Source: Virgibacillus_R byunsanensis (lineage in GTDB: Bacteria; Bacillota; Bacilli; Bacillales; Amphibacillaceae). Taken from it: a DNA stretch of 64,000 nucleotides. The stretch lies in contig NZ_JBHTKJ010000073.1 in the NCBI RefSeq assembly GCF_042675965.1, positions 104,201 through 168,200 of the forward strand. The letters run 5' to 3'. The position numbers and the translations under genes were made by a program. This document shows, piece by piece, positions 51,592 through 60,418 of the stretch. Under the pieces are notes generated by a model, which saw nothing but the letters and a program-made list of their open reading frames with translations, did not search any database and had not been told where the DNA came from. Positions within the stretch are counted from its first letter, which is position 1; every line of letters starts with the position of its first letter.

Positions 51592-52149
51592 TTATATCTC
51601 ATTCTTACCATTATACCAATCCATAATCCTCCGTTTTGTTTCCTCGTCATGAATTTCCTGTGCTCCAAAGCCACCGACATCAACTATGCTTATGTATTGT
51701 CCATGTGTATTTTGAAGCTTTACTAAGCAATAATTCTCCAAATGTGATGGTATAATTTCTAATATATCTTCGGTTTCGTATAGCTCATTGACTTTCTCTT
51801 TGTCTGATTCACCTAGGTTCCAATCGACTGTTCTTTCTTCCTGTTTCACTTGATTAAATGTATCCAAGTACCGCGCAGCGTTGTTTGTGGTAGAATTTTT
51901 ATTGGGTGCAGGCATTTTTTCATTAATTTTATGAAGTAATTTAATTATTTCATAAAATCCAATAAACAACATTCCAGAAACAAATCCACCAAATGCCCAA
52001 CCAAAAAATAAAGACCAATCCATTACTGATTGATAGTAACCATTTAGGTTAGTATTTACATTTGCTAGTGCAAATCCTAAAATCAATCCCAAACCTATTT
52101 GGATAACACCAATAGTAAATAATATTTTTGCTACTACATTTTCATTCAT
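51592..52149 (-). CDS. Two-helix membrane protein
   Basis: 185 residues with two N-terminal membrane helices (ILFTIGVIQIGLGLILGFALA and WSLFFGWAFGGFVSGMLFIGFYEIIKLL), then a cytoplasmic region with NLGESDKEKVNELYE and IDVGGFGAQEIHDEETKRRI. AAGGAGAG precedes the ATG. Function unknown. Confidence 0.7.
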   Translation of the reverse strand: MNENVVAKILFTIGVIQIGLGLILGFALANVNTNLNGYYQSVMDWSLFFGWAFGGFVSGMLFIGFYEIIKLLHKINEKMPAPNKNSTTNNAARYLDTFNQVKQEERTVDWNLGESDKEKVNELYETEDILEIIPSHLENYCLVKLQNTHGQYISIVDVGGFGAQEIHDEETKRRIMDWYNGKNEI

Positions 52150-52282
52150 ATATTCTCTCTCCTTTCCCCCTTATTAATTCTATATTAAGGAAACTTTTCC
52201 CTTTATTTCGTAAAACAAGTAATTTTACATTTATGTTTAATATTCTTATAGTTGAATTACAATATAAATTGGAGGGAATTTT

Positions 52283-52735
52283 ATGTTAAAGCAATTTGAT
52301 TCAACTAGAATTGCACTAGTAGCCTTTGTAAACAATCTTGATGAAAAAATAGTAGATATTCAACCGGAAAGCTTCAATAATACCATACGTTGGCATATTG
52401 GCCACGTATTAGTATCATCTGAAGGATTGTTGTTTGGATTTCCATCACAATCAACTAATATTCCAGAACATTACCATACGCTTTTCGCAACAGGTACAAA
52501 GCCAGCCGATTGGTCGGAAGATGTTCCAACTTTAAATGAGCTTGTTACTAATTTAGAAGAACAAGCAACGCGGATCAAACAATTATCAGATGAATTCTTT
52601 GAAAAAACACTTCCTTATACATTACCGTTTGGAAATTTCAAAACATATGGTGACGTGTTCCGTATGATTCTACAGCACGAATCAGAGCATCTAGGACAGA
52701 TGAAGGCAATGAAACGAGTAGTCAACGAAAACTAA
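52283..52735 (+). CDS. DinB-family protein
   Basis: 150 residues, a four-helix DinB fold with the three-His metal site: WHIGHVL and the late QHESEHLGQM. Related Bacillus enzymes transfer bacillithiol to substrates; the exact function here is inferred. GGAGGG precedes the ATG. The next gene begins 19 bp later, so it is probably co-transcribed with the DAO-type oxidase. Confidence 0.85.
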   Translation: MLKQFDSTRIALVAFVNNLDEKIVDIQPESFNNTIRWHIGHVLVSSEGLLFGFPSQSTNIPEHYHTLFATGTKPADWSEDVPTLNELVTNLEEQATRIKQLSDEFFEKTLPYTLPFGNFKTYGDVFRMILQHESEHLGQMKAMKRVVNEN

Positions 52736-52754
52736 TCAAAGAGGACATGAATTT

Positions 52755-53870
52755 ATGAAAAAATATATTGTAATTGGTGCAGGAATCCTAGGTGCATCCA
52801 CTGCATATCAATTAGCAAAAAGAGGCGCAGATGTAGTAATAGTTGACCGGAATGATAAAGGCCAAGCAACAGATGCAGCTGCAGGAATTGTCTGCCCTTG
52901 GCTATCACAACGACGAAACAAAGCATGGTACCAGTTAGCCAAAGGTGGGGCACGAATATACCCTGATTTGATTAAGGAACTTGCGAATGATGGCGAGACA
53001 GAAACCGGGTATTCTCAAGTGGGTGCGATTAGTCTTCATACGGACCTAACAAAATTAGTGGACATGGAAAAAAGAGCGCTAAAACGCCGGGAAGATGCAC
53101 CAGAAATTGGAGAAATCACACTCCTAAACGAAGCAGAAACGCATAAAAGGTTCCCGCTTCTTGCTGAAGGATTCGGTTCCGTTCACGTTAGTGGTGGCGC
53201 TCGTGTTGATGGCCGAGCTTTACGAGATGCACTGATACTTGGGGCTCAGAAACACGGGGCAACCATGAAATATGGTGGTGCTCGTCTAGAACATGTTGGG
53301 GCTCAAATAACTGGTGTAGCAATTGGTGATGAAACGATCAAAGCTGATTCTGTAATTGCTACATCGGGGGCTTGGATGAATGAATTACTGTCACCCTTAG
53401 GGGTAGAATTTGATGTAACTCCACAAAAAGCACAGATTATGCATTTACAGGCCCCTGATTTGGATACTGCTAAATGGCCTGTCGTCATACCACCTACAAA
53501 TCAATATATGTTAACAACCGATGATCATCGAATTATTGTCGGGTCGACTCATGAAGATCACGTTGGTTTTGATAAGCGTGTTACAGCTGGTGGGCTTCAT
53601 GAAATTTTATCTGGGGCTCTTAAACTTGCTCCAGGACTAGCTGAGAGTACTGTTATCGAGACGAGAGTTGGATTCCGTCCATTTACGCCAGGATTTTTGC
53701 CTGTAATTGGTCCACTTCCTGGATATAATGGTCTACTTCTAGCAAATGGTCTAGGAGCATCAGGCCTGACAATGGGGCCATACATTGGTTCAGAACTAGC
53801 CAAGCTAGCATTGGATGAGAAAATGGAGATCGATATTTCCAACTATGATGTAGCAGGTGCAGTAAAATGA
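52755..53870 (+). CDS. FAD-dependent oxidoreductase (DAO/glycine-oxidase type)
   Basis: 371 residues. The FAD-binding start is YIVIGAGILGASTAYQLAKRGADVVIVDRN (GxGxxG). The AAAGIVCPWLSQRR loop and the C-terminal RVGFRPFTPGFLPVIGP...GLLLANGLGASGLTMGP are typical of DAO-type amine oxidases/dehydrogenases. It oxidises small amines or D-amino acids; the substrate is unknown. It is the second gene after DinB, with a bidirectional terminator after it. Confidence 0.88.
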   Translation: MKKYIVIGAGILGASTAYQLAKRGADVVIVDRNDKGQATDAAAGIVCPWLSQRRNKAWYQLAKGGARIYPDLIKELANDGETETGYSQVGAISLHTDLTKLVDMEKRALKRREDAPEIGEITLLNEAETHKRFPLLAEGFGSVHVSGGARVDGRALRDALILGAQKHGATMKYGGARLEHVGAQITGVAIGDETIKADSVIATSGAWMNELLSPLGVEFDVTPQKAQIMHLQAPDLDTAKWPVVIPPTNQYMLTTDDHRIIVGSTHEDHVGFDKRVTAGGLHEILSGALKLAPGLAESTVIETRVGFRPFTPGFLPVIGPLPGYNGLLLANGLGASGLTMGPYIGSELAKLALDEKMEIDISNYDVAGAVK

Positions 53871-53876
53871 AAAAAT

Positions 53877-53913
53877 CAAAAAGGGTGTCCAATTAAATGG
53901 CACACCCTTTTTC
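53877..53913. terminator. Bidirectional terminator between DAO and UspA genes
   Basis: AAAGGGTGT/ACACCCTTT arms with T-runs on both strands, between convergent genes. Confidence 0.75.
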
Positions 53914-54330
53914 TTATTTTACAATTAGTACCGGACAGTCTGCTCGTTTCGCTACTTTATGACTGACACTTCCTAAAATAAACGTTTGTAGATTATTTAG
54001 TCCACGACTACCAATAACGACACAATCAAACTCGTTTTCATTTGCAAAGGAAACAATTGTCGGTCCTGCTTCACCGTGTAAAATATTAATATCATATTCT
54101 ACGTCAGAGGCTTTAAGCAAATCCTCCACCGATTTAATTTTTTCCTTACGTTTTTTTTCAACTTCAAATTTGTTTGCATGGTGCAGTACATCAGACTTTG
54201 ACTTATCCCCATCGACAACGTATAAAACTTCAATTTTACCGTCAAATTTTTCGGCAAGTTCTAGTGCATAATTCGTAGATCGAACTGAGTGCTCTGAACC
54301 GTCTGTAGCCAACAAAATATTTGAAAACAT
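53914..54330 (-). CDS. Universal stress protein (UspA family)
   Basis: 138 residues: ILLATDGSEHSVRSTNYALELA, the nucleotide loop GSRGLNNLQTFILGSVSHKVAKRA and CPVLIV. AGAGGTG precedes the ATG. It lies 48 bp after a SulP transporter on the same strand; UspA genes are often paired with SulP-type carriers. Confidence 0.9.
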   Translation of the reverse strand: MFSNILLATDGSEHSVRSTNYALELAEKFDGKIEVLYVVDGDKSKSDVLHHANKFEVEKKRKEKIKSVEDLLKASDVEYDINILHGEAGPTIVSFANENEFDCVVIGSRGLNNLQTFILGSVSHKVAKRADCPVLIVK

Positions 54331-54378
54331 TAGCTCACCTCTTAAGAATCTAGCATTATATTTTTATCCTAACATACA

Positions 54379-55839
54379 TTAATGCCCAGAGGCTTTAGAT
54401 AAACCACCAATGCTATTCTTTAATTTTTTACTAGCATCATTTAAACCGGAATAATGAACTTCAATATTATTCTGTTCAAATTTCATTTCAATTTTATCCA
54501 GTGCACCAACTGCCGAATCATCCCATAAATGGGCATATGACAAGTCAATTTCCACTTCTTTTACAGAGTCATTAAAATTAAACTTTGCTGGGAAGTCATT
54601 AACAGATGCAAAGAACAATTGACCTTCCACTCGGTAAAGTTTCTTCTGTTCCTTAAACATCAATTCCTCGGTTACCTTCACCTTAGAAATTTTAGCTGCA
54701 AAGAATATGGCACTTAGCAATACACCTGCAAGAACACCTTTGGATAAATCATGCGTCACAATTACAATTGCAACAGTACTAACCATAACAATTGCATCTG
54801 TTCTTGGCAGTTTGTGAAGGTTTCGTACTGATGACCAATCAAATGTACCAATAGAAACCATGATCATAACACCCGCTAAAGCTGCCATTGGGATCTGTAC
54901 AACCACACTACCTAATACGATGATTAAGAACATGAGGCACACACCTGAGACTAAGGAAGACAGTCGTCCGGTACCACCAGATTTAACGTTTATAACAGAT
55001 TGTCCAATCATCGCACAACCTGCCATTCCCCCGAAAAACCCTGTCGCGACATTGGCAATTCCTTGCCCGCGACTTTCTTTATTTTTATTACTTTCCGTAT
55101 CAGTCGCATCATCAACAATGTTTGCAGTAAGCAATGACTCTAGTAATCCCACAATCGCTAAAGCTAAAGAATATGGGAAAATAATCATTAATGTTTCAAA
55201 CGTCCATGGTATAGATGGAATTAAGAATGCAGGCAACTGTTGGGTTAACGTTCCCATGTCCCCTACCGTCCGAACTCCAATATTTCCTATAATTGCAATA
55301 GCTGTTACCACAGTAATAGCTACTAGGGTTGATGGTATTGCTTTTGTAAAACGTGGTAAAATATATATAATTGCAAGCGTTAGGCCTACTAGTGCATACA
55401 TAATCCAAGTCTCACCTACAAAATGCTGAAGTTGTGAGGTGAAAATTAAAATAGCTAATGCATTAACAAAACCGACCATCACCGAACGTGGTACGAATTT
55501 CATAACACTTGCTAGTTTAAATACTCCAAATAATATTTGAATTATTCCCGTTAAGATTGTAGCTGCTAATAGATATTGTAATCCATGATCAGCAATTAAT
55601 GTGATCATTAGAAGCGCCATTGCTCCTGTTGCTCCTGAAATCATCCCGGGACGCCCACCTACAAATGCAATAACTATTGCAATACAAAACGATGCATAGA
55701 GTCCAACCATTGGATCTACTCCTGCGATAATGGAAAAGGCTATTGCCTCAGGGATTAGTGCTAATGCAACCACAATTCCTGCCAACACATCTCCTCTAAC
55801 ATTTCCAAACCATTCTTGCTTAAGTTGTTTTATTCTCAA
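54379..55839 (-). CDS. SulP-family anion transporter with STAS domain
   Basis: 486 residues: about 11-12 membrane helices (the motif GVDPMVGLYASFCIAIVIAFVGGRPGMISGATGAMALL is typical), then a cytoplasmic STAS domain from about 390 (LFFASVNDFPAKFNF...VEIDLSYAHLWDDSAVGALDKI). Related carriers move sulfate, bicarbonate or other anions; which one cannot be told. It is followed by a UspA gene. Confidence 0.9.
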   Translation of the reverse strand: MRIKQLKQEWFGNVRGDVLAGIVVALALIPEAIAFSIIAGVDPMVGLYASFCIAIVIAFVGGRPGMISGATGAMALLMITLIADHGLQYLLAATILTGIIQILFGVFKLASVMKFVPRSVMVGFVNALAILIFTSQLQHFVGETWIMYALVGLTLAIIYILPRFTKAIPSTLVAITVVTAIAIIGNIGVRTVGDMGTLTQQLPAFLIPSIPWTFETLMIIFPYSLALAIVGLLESLLTANIVDDATDTESNKNKESRGQGIANVATGFFGGMAGCAMIGQSVINVKSGGTGRLSSLVSGVCLMFLIIVLGSVVVQIPMAALAGVMIMVSIGTFDWSSVRNLHKLPRTDAIVMVSTVAIVIVTHDLSKGVLAGVLLSAIFFAAKISKVKVTEELMFKEQKKLYRVEGQLFFASVNDFPAKFNFNDSVKEVEIDLSYAHLWDDSAVGALDKIEMKFEQNNIEVHYSGLNDASKKLKNSIGGLSKASGH

Positions 55840-56097
55840 TGTTGTACCTCTTTCTATTAGTATAGTATTTCTTGGCTCTCATAAAGCCTTATCCGTAAAC
55901 AACCACCGAATCATACCATACAAAATGAATTTTACAAAACCGTGAGTAAGCGTAGTCATTTCTCACATGCTTTTAAATGCTCTTTTTTTCTTCAAATATC
56001 TAGTTTTAATCATAAACGTAGTGTTAACCCCGAAAAATATTTACACCTTTATATTGTTTTGCTACGCTATTCTTATAAAGAATAAGGAGTGTTTTCT

Positions 56098-56235
56098 GTG
56101 CAGAAGAATAAGGTTATCGTTCTGTTAATCGTAATCGTCACAACAGCTGCTTTGATTTTCAGCTGGGTTTGGCTACAAGACCTCATGATTGACCATGATA
56201 TAGACAAAAATACAGGAGACATGCAATTTCACTAA
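56098..56235 (+). CDS. Small single-pass membrane protein
   Basis: 45 residues: a basic start (MQKNK), a helix (VIVLLIVIVTTAALIFSWVWL), then a short acidic tail (DLMIDHDIDKNTGDMQFH). The GTG start follows AAGGAGTG at a normal distance. It is too short for routine calls. Function unknown. Confidence 0.55.
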   Translation: MQKNKVIVLLIVIVTTAALIFSWVWLQDLMIDHDIDKNTGDMQFH

Positions 56236-56310
56236 ATAATATTTTTTCCCGATTATGGCAAAATAATTTTTGATTCATACGTACACCTTATAGATAAAGG
56301 TGGAATCAAT

Positions 56311-57492
56311 ATGAAAAGAATAATTTTGCTGTTTTCAGTGCTTAACATTATTTTTACTACTGGATGTATGCCAACTGAGGATAAAACAATCCAAAGCCAA
56401 GATGAATTGGTGAAATTAGATCATAAGGAAAGAGATTTTACTGCTGAATCACCAAAGAATTTTATACAAATAGATGAACAACATATAACAGATGAGAAAC
56501 CTAAGAAAAGAGATGTAAAAGGGATATACCTTCACCGATATTCTATAATGGATAAAAATATCAATACATTTATTGACCTTATCAAGTCGACTAATTTAAA
56601 CGCAGTCGTTATCGATGTGAAAGATGACTTCGGAAAGCTAACATATGATTCAAACATTGAAATGGTTAATGAAAACCGAGCAGACAGCAACTTCACTGTA
56701 AAAAATATGGAGAAACTTGTACAACGCCTGAAAGAGGAAGACATATATACAATTGCAAGGGTTGTCGTGTTTAAAGATCCACACTTAGCAGAACAAAAGA
56801 ATGAATTTGCACTAAAAAGAAAAGATGGAAGTTTATGGGAAAATGATACTGGAGTAAAGTGGATAGATCCGTATAAAAAAGACGTTTGGAAATATGTTAC
56901 AACTATTTCTCAGGAGGTAGCAGACTTCGGATTTGATGAAATCCAATACGATTATGTACGGTTCCCCGAAAATGCCAAAAAAGTTGAACAGGAAGTAACC
57001 TATGACAACAAAGCAGCAATCGAAAAAGATGATAACATTTCTGCTTTTTTAAAGTTTTCCAAAGAGCAACTGGAGCAACATCCCATATATGTTTCAGCTG
57101 ATGTCTTTGGGCTAGTAACAACTGCTGAAGATGATATGGGGATCGGACAAACATGGGAAAAGATATCACCGCACGTGGATTATATTTCCCCCATGACATA
57201 CCCATCACATTATGCACCGAATTCTTATGGAATAGATAATCCAGACCAGCACCCCTATGATTTAATGACAAACGCAATGAAAGATGCTCTCCAAAAGAAT
57301 GAAAACCTTAAAACAACTGGAAAAATGCCAGCAATAATAAGACCATGGATTCAAGATTTTGATTTCAAAAGTGATTACACCAAAACGGACGTACAAAATC
57401 AAATCCAGGCACTAGAAGAACAAGGTATTAATCAATATTTAATTTGGAATGCATCGAATGAATATACGAAGCTAACTTTTGAGTCGTTGTGA
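56311..57492 (+). CDS. Lipoprotein with GHL10/DUF4015 glycoside-hydrolase-like domain
   Basis: 393 residues. Lipoprotein signal (NIIFTTGC), a linker, then a TIM-barrel-like domain: RDVKGIYLHRYSIMDKNINTFIDLIKSTNLNAVVIDVKDDFGKLTY, ARVVVFKDP, FGFDEIQYDYVRFPE (acidic pair), VDYISPMTYPSHY and RPWIQDFDF. The DEIQYDYVRFP motif is shared by glycosidase-like DUF4015 proteins. It probably acts on a cell-surface polysaccharide, inferred from the family. Confidence 0.85.
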   Translation: MKRIILLFSVLNIIFTTGCMPTEDKTIQSQDELVKLDHKERDFTAESPKNFIQIDEQHITDEKPKKRDVKGIYLHRYSIMDKNINTFIDLIKSTNLNAVVIDVKDDFGKLTYDSNIEMVNENRADSNFTVKNMEKLVQRLKEEDIYTIARVVVFKDPHLAEQKNEFALKRKDGSLWENDTGVKWIDPYKKDVWKYVTTISQEVADFGFDEIQYDYVRFPENAKKVEQEVTYDNKAAIEKDDNISAFLKFSKEQLEQHPIYVSADVFGLVTTAEDDMGIGQTWEKISPHVDYISPMTYPSHYAPNSYGIDNPDQHPYDLMTNAMKDALQKNENLKTTGKMPAIIRPWIQDFDFKSDYTKTDVQNQIQALEEQGINQYLIWNASNEYTKLTFESL

Positions 57493-57519
57493 CCTTTAGT
57501 AAAATTGCATACTTTCAAT

Positions 57520-57546
57520 CGGGCCATTAGATGGGCCCGTTTTTAT
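57520..57546 (+). terminator. Terminator of GHL10 lipoprotein gene
   Basis: CGGGCC/GGGCCCG arms (57520-57525 with 57533-57539) then TTTTTA. Confidence 0.7.
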
Positions 57547-57610
57547 GTTGGTGAAAGTTATCTTACTTGATGATTAGTTTTTAGCATCGTTGTTCGAATG
57601 TTGGCGCTGT

Positions 57611-58445
57611 CGATCGATTTTCCACGCTCTTGATCGATTTCCTGCGCTGTTGATCGAAAACGGACTGCTCTTGATCATTTTCGGATGTTGCTTGATCGAT
57701 TTTCTGGGCTGTCGATCGATTTTCCGTTCTGCTGATCGAATTTCCGCTTTGTCGATCGATTTCCAGCTTTCTTGATCGATTTTCGACTCTGTTGATCGAA
57801 AGCGGACTGCTCTTGATCATTTTCGGATGTTGCTTGATCGATTTTCTGGGCTGTCGATCGATTTTCCGTTCTGCTGATCGACTTTCCGCTCTGTCGATCG
57901 ATTTTCCGTTCTGATGATCGACTTTCCGCTTTGTCGATCGATTTCCAGCTTTCTTGATCGATTTTCGACTCTGTTGATCGAAAGCGGACTGCTCTTGATC
58001 ATTTTCGGATGTTGCTTGATCGACTTTCTGGACTGTCGATCGATTTCCAGGCTTCTTGATCGATTTTCGACTCTGTTGATCGAAAACGGACTGCTCTTGA
58101 TCATTTTCGGATGTTGCTTGATCGATTTTCTGGGCTGTCGATCGATTTTCCGTTCTGCTGATCGACTTTCCGCTTTGTCGATCGATTTCCAGCTTTCTTG
58201 ATCGATTTTCGACTCTGTTGATCGAAAACGGACTGCTCTTGATCATTTTCGGATGTTGCTTGATCGATTTTCTGGGCTGTCGATCGATTTTCCGTTCTGC
58301 TGATCGACTTACCGCTCTGTCGATCGATTCCCAGCTTTCTTGATCGATTTTCCACTCTCTTAATCGACCCCAGCGCTCTTGATCGATTTTCCACTCTCTT
58401 AATCGACCCCAGCGCTCTTGATCGATTTTCCGCTCTGATGATCAA
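57611..58445. repeat. 20/21-nt tandem array, family C (GATCGATTTTC), about 42 units
   Basis: GATC-centred units run from 57612 to 58440 with a 20-nt step, broken by 21-nt steps in fixed places and two 19-nt steps near the end. A block starting GATCGAAAACGGACTGCTCT, then GATCATTTTCGGATGTTGCT, recurs at 57652, 57794, 57976, 58078 and 58220: a higher-order repeat. Long stop-free frames exist on both strands, but a 20-nt step rotates the frame each unit, so coding is unlikely. It lies between two convergent genes and their terminators. Confidence 0.9.
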
Positions 58446-58469
58446 ACCCACCTTCACGCATCAAGACAA

Positions 58470-58500
58470 CAAAAAAAGACAGGCGCTACACCTGTCCTGC
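58470..58500 (-). terminator. Terminator of CDF gene
   Basis: GACAGG/CCTGTC stem (58478-58483 with 58491-58496) then TTTTTTT on the reverse strand. Confidence 0.75.
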
Positions 58501-58501
58501 C

Positions 58502-59452
58502 TCACTCTTTCCAACTTTCCTTATCGTCATCTTCTATAATTCCCAAGACTACATCCGCAACCTCAGGTGTTCGCAGCAATTTGTCGGTTAGGCGAAATTT
58601 TATATCGTCGGCATCCGCTAGTGATAAGCCTTTCTTCAGTTCAACGGTTCCTTCAACATGAAACATACGGCCTTCCTGGATAATCCGAATGCGATAAATG
58701 TCTACAACCATTTCATCCTCTAATAACAAACCAGTAAGCTTATTTTCTACATCTGCAGGTGCTGCAACGCCAATTAGTCCAATCATATTGTCATAACCAA
58801 CTCGAAAGGCTACGTAAACCATTAATAAACCAATGATAATCGTGAAGACTCCGTCCGCTACAAGGATCTCAAAAAATTGAACCATAACAATTCCAATCAT
58901 TGCAAGGACAGCGCCAGATGTTGCAACTAAATCCTCGTAAAAAACAAGTCGTGTCGCTGGGGATGCTTTTCCAACACCTTTAAAAGCGGTTAGGATGACT
59001 CCGTTCGAGCTATCTGCGTGTGTTTCTTTAGCGATTTCTTTCATTGCTTTAAATAAAATGAACCCATCAATCAAAAGGGCTGCAATAAGAACAATTATAT
59101 TTAAAAGAAAGTCACTAGCTTCAGACGGGTCCTGAATTAAATGCCATCCTTTCATAATTGTTTCATACGCCATCACAGTTACAACAATAACAGCCACCAT
59201 ACAAAAGATGTTGATGACACGACCAAAACCAGTAGGAAACCGCTTAGATGATGGGAACTCTGCCAGTACACTTCCGAAAAATACGAATCCCTGGTTAACA
59301 GCGTCTGCTAAAGAATGCATAGCAGAGGCAAACATCGTACCACTTCCACTAAGTCCTGCAGCAATTGCTTTAATGATAACTAAAAATGTATTTCCGAGTG
59401 CTGCTATCCCAGATGATGTATTGCCCTTTTTAATCTTTTCCATCAGGCTCAT
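58502..59452 (-). CDS. Cation diffusion facilitator-type transporter
   Basis: 316 residues, six hydrophobic segments and a C-terminal cytoplasmic domain with the usual fold (DEMVVDIYRIRIIQEGRMFHVEGTVELKKGLSLADADDIKFRLTDKLL). MFASAMHSLADAVNQGFVFFGSVLAEFPSSKRFPTGFGR holds the family helix-2 motif (HSxxDxxNQ). The usual HD metal pair is altered, as in the YdbO-like subgroup, so the ion is uncertain. GGAGGC precedes the ATG. Confidence 0.87.
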   Translation of the reverse strand: MSLMEKIKKGNTSSGIAALGNTFLVIIKAIAAGLSGSGTMFASAMHSLADAVNQGFVFFGSVLAEFPSSKRFPTGFGRVINIFCMVAVIVVTVMAYETIMKGWHLIQDPSEASDFLLNIIVLIAALLIDGFILFKAMKEIAKETHADSSNGVILTAFKGVGKASPATRLVFYEDLVATSGAVLAMIGIVMVQFFEILVADGVFTIIIGLLMVYVAFRVGYDNMIGLIGVAAPADVENKLTGLLLEDEMVVDIYRIRIIQEGRMFHVEGTVELKKGLSLADADDIKFRLTDKLLRTPEVADVVLGIIEDDDKESWKE

Positions 59453-59490
59453 TTAGTTAGCCTCCCAATTATTTTACTAATAACGGTTTA

Positions 59491-60141
59491 TTAACTACTC
59501 GCTCTAGAATGTGGCAGTTCTTTATCGACAAATTTCTTATCTAAGTCATCAATAAATCTACGAAACGCGTAATAAGAATGTTGAAATATAGGACTTTGAA
59601 TAAATGTAAAAATAAACGTAAATACAAAAACTGGTCCACCTAATAGTAAACCAATGACTAATACAGAACTCTCCGTAATAATTCGAACCCTGCTGATTGG
59701 CGCATTTAATTTATCAGAAATCGATAACATAAATCCATCTCTTGGGCCAGATCCAACGCCTGCAGCATTATACATGCCTCCGCCAAAACCCATAATGACA
59801 ATTCCTGTGACAATAATGAGGTAATCTGTCCACGTGTGACTTGCTGTAGGTAAAAAATCAAGCCATAAAAAAAGATCAACAAACACTCCAATGAGCACGG
59901 CATTGAAAAATGTACCAAGCTTAATGTAACTCTTATCAAGAATCCAGGAAACGATGATTAATATGAACCCAATTATGATTGCCCATGTACCTATAGATAA
60001 TCCTATTTTTTCATAAAGTCCTACATTTAATACATCCCATGGGTGTATTCCTAAATGCTGGACGTTTATCGATATAGTAATTCCTAAACTAAATACCATA
60101 AGTCCCAAAAAGAACAAGGACCAGCGAGTCATCATCAACAT
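59491..60141 (-). CDS. YczE/YyaS-type membrane protein
   Basis: 216 residues, five hydrophobic segments. The motifs HLGIHPWDVLNVGLYEKIGLSIGTWAIIIG and GFGGGMYNAAGVGSGPRDGFMLSIS mark the YczE/YyaS group (related to, but shorter than, YitT, lacking DUF2179). Function unknown. Confidence 0.85.
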   Translation of the reverse strand: MLMMTRWSLFFLGLMVFSLGITISINVQHLGIHPWDVLNVGLYEKIGLSIGTWAIIIGFILIIVSWILDKSYIKLGTFFNAVLIGVFVDLFLWLDFLPTASHTWTDYLIIVTGIVIMGFGGGMYNAAGVGSGPRDGFMLSISDKLNAPISRVRIITESSVLVIGLLLGGPVFVFTFIFTFIQSPIFQHSYYAFRRFIDDLDKKFVDKELPHSRASS

Positions 60142-60214
60142 ATATATCCTTCTTTCAATGTGTATGTAATAACATTATATTGAAGTATTTTAAAAGAAGA
60201 TGCAAGGTTTTAAT

Positions 60215-60352
60215 ATGAATGATAATGTAAACTTAATGTTGGGAATTAGTATTATTGGAATAACTACTATTATTTGTACCATTCTGTCGATTGTAACAGG
60301 AGAGTGGGCTATTTTATTAGTAAGCATCATTCCTAATCTAATGAATTACTGA
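60215..60352 (+). CDS. Tiny two-helix protein
   Basis: 45 residues: MNDNVNLMLGISIIGITTII, CTILSIVTGEWAILLVSIIP, NLMNY. AAGG precedes the ATG. Very hydrophobic; unlike anything I know. It runs toward the terminator of the diguanylate cyclase gene on the other strand. Confidence 0.35.
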   Translation: MNDNVNLMLGISIIGITTIICTILSIVTGEWAILLVSIIPNLMNY

Positions 60353-60382
60353 TTGCATTTACTAAATAGTGGCATTTAAGCG

Positions 60383-60418
60383 AAAAACGAAGCTTAACCA
60401 ATTCAACTGGCTAAGCTT
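60383..60418 (-). terminator. Terminator overlapping the cyclase stop codon
   Basis: AAGCTTA/TAAGCTT with inner CCA/TGG, then CGTTTTTCG on the reverse strand. Its 5' arm covers the stop codon of the GGDEF gene. Confidence 0.6.

Noticed and set aside
57581..58457. Long stop-free frames of 95-221 codons through the GATC array, with protein-like repeats such as NRSTAQKIDQ
   Set aside because: The DNA unit is mostly 20 nt, so the same motif falls in all three frames in turn (KID, NRS, KSI). Frames exist on both strands, with no ribosome binding site and no recognisable fold. I treat it as non-coding.
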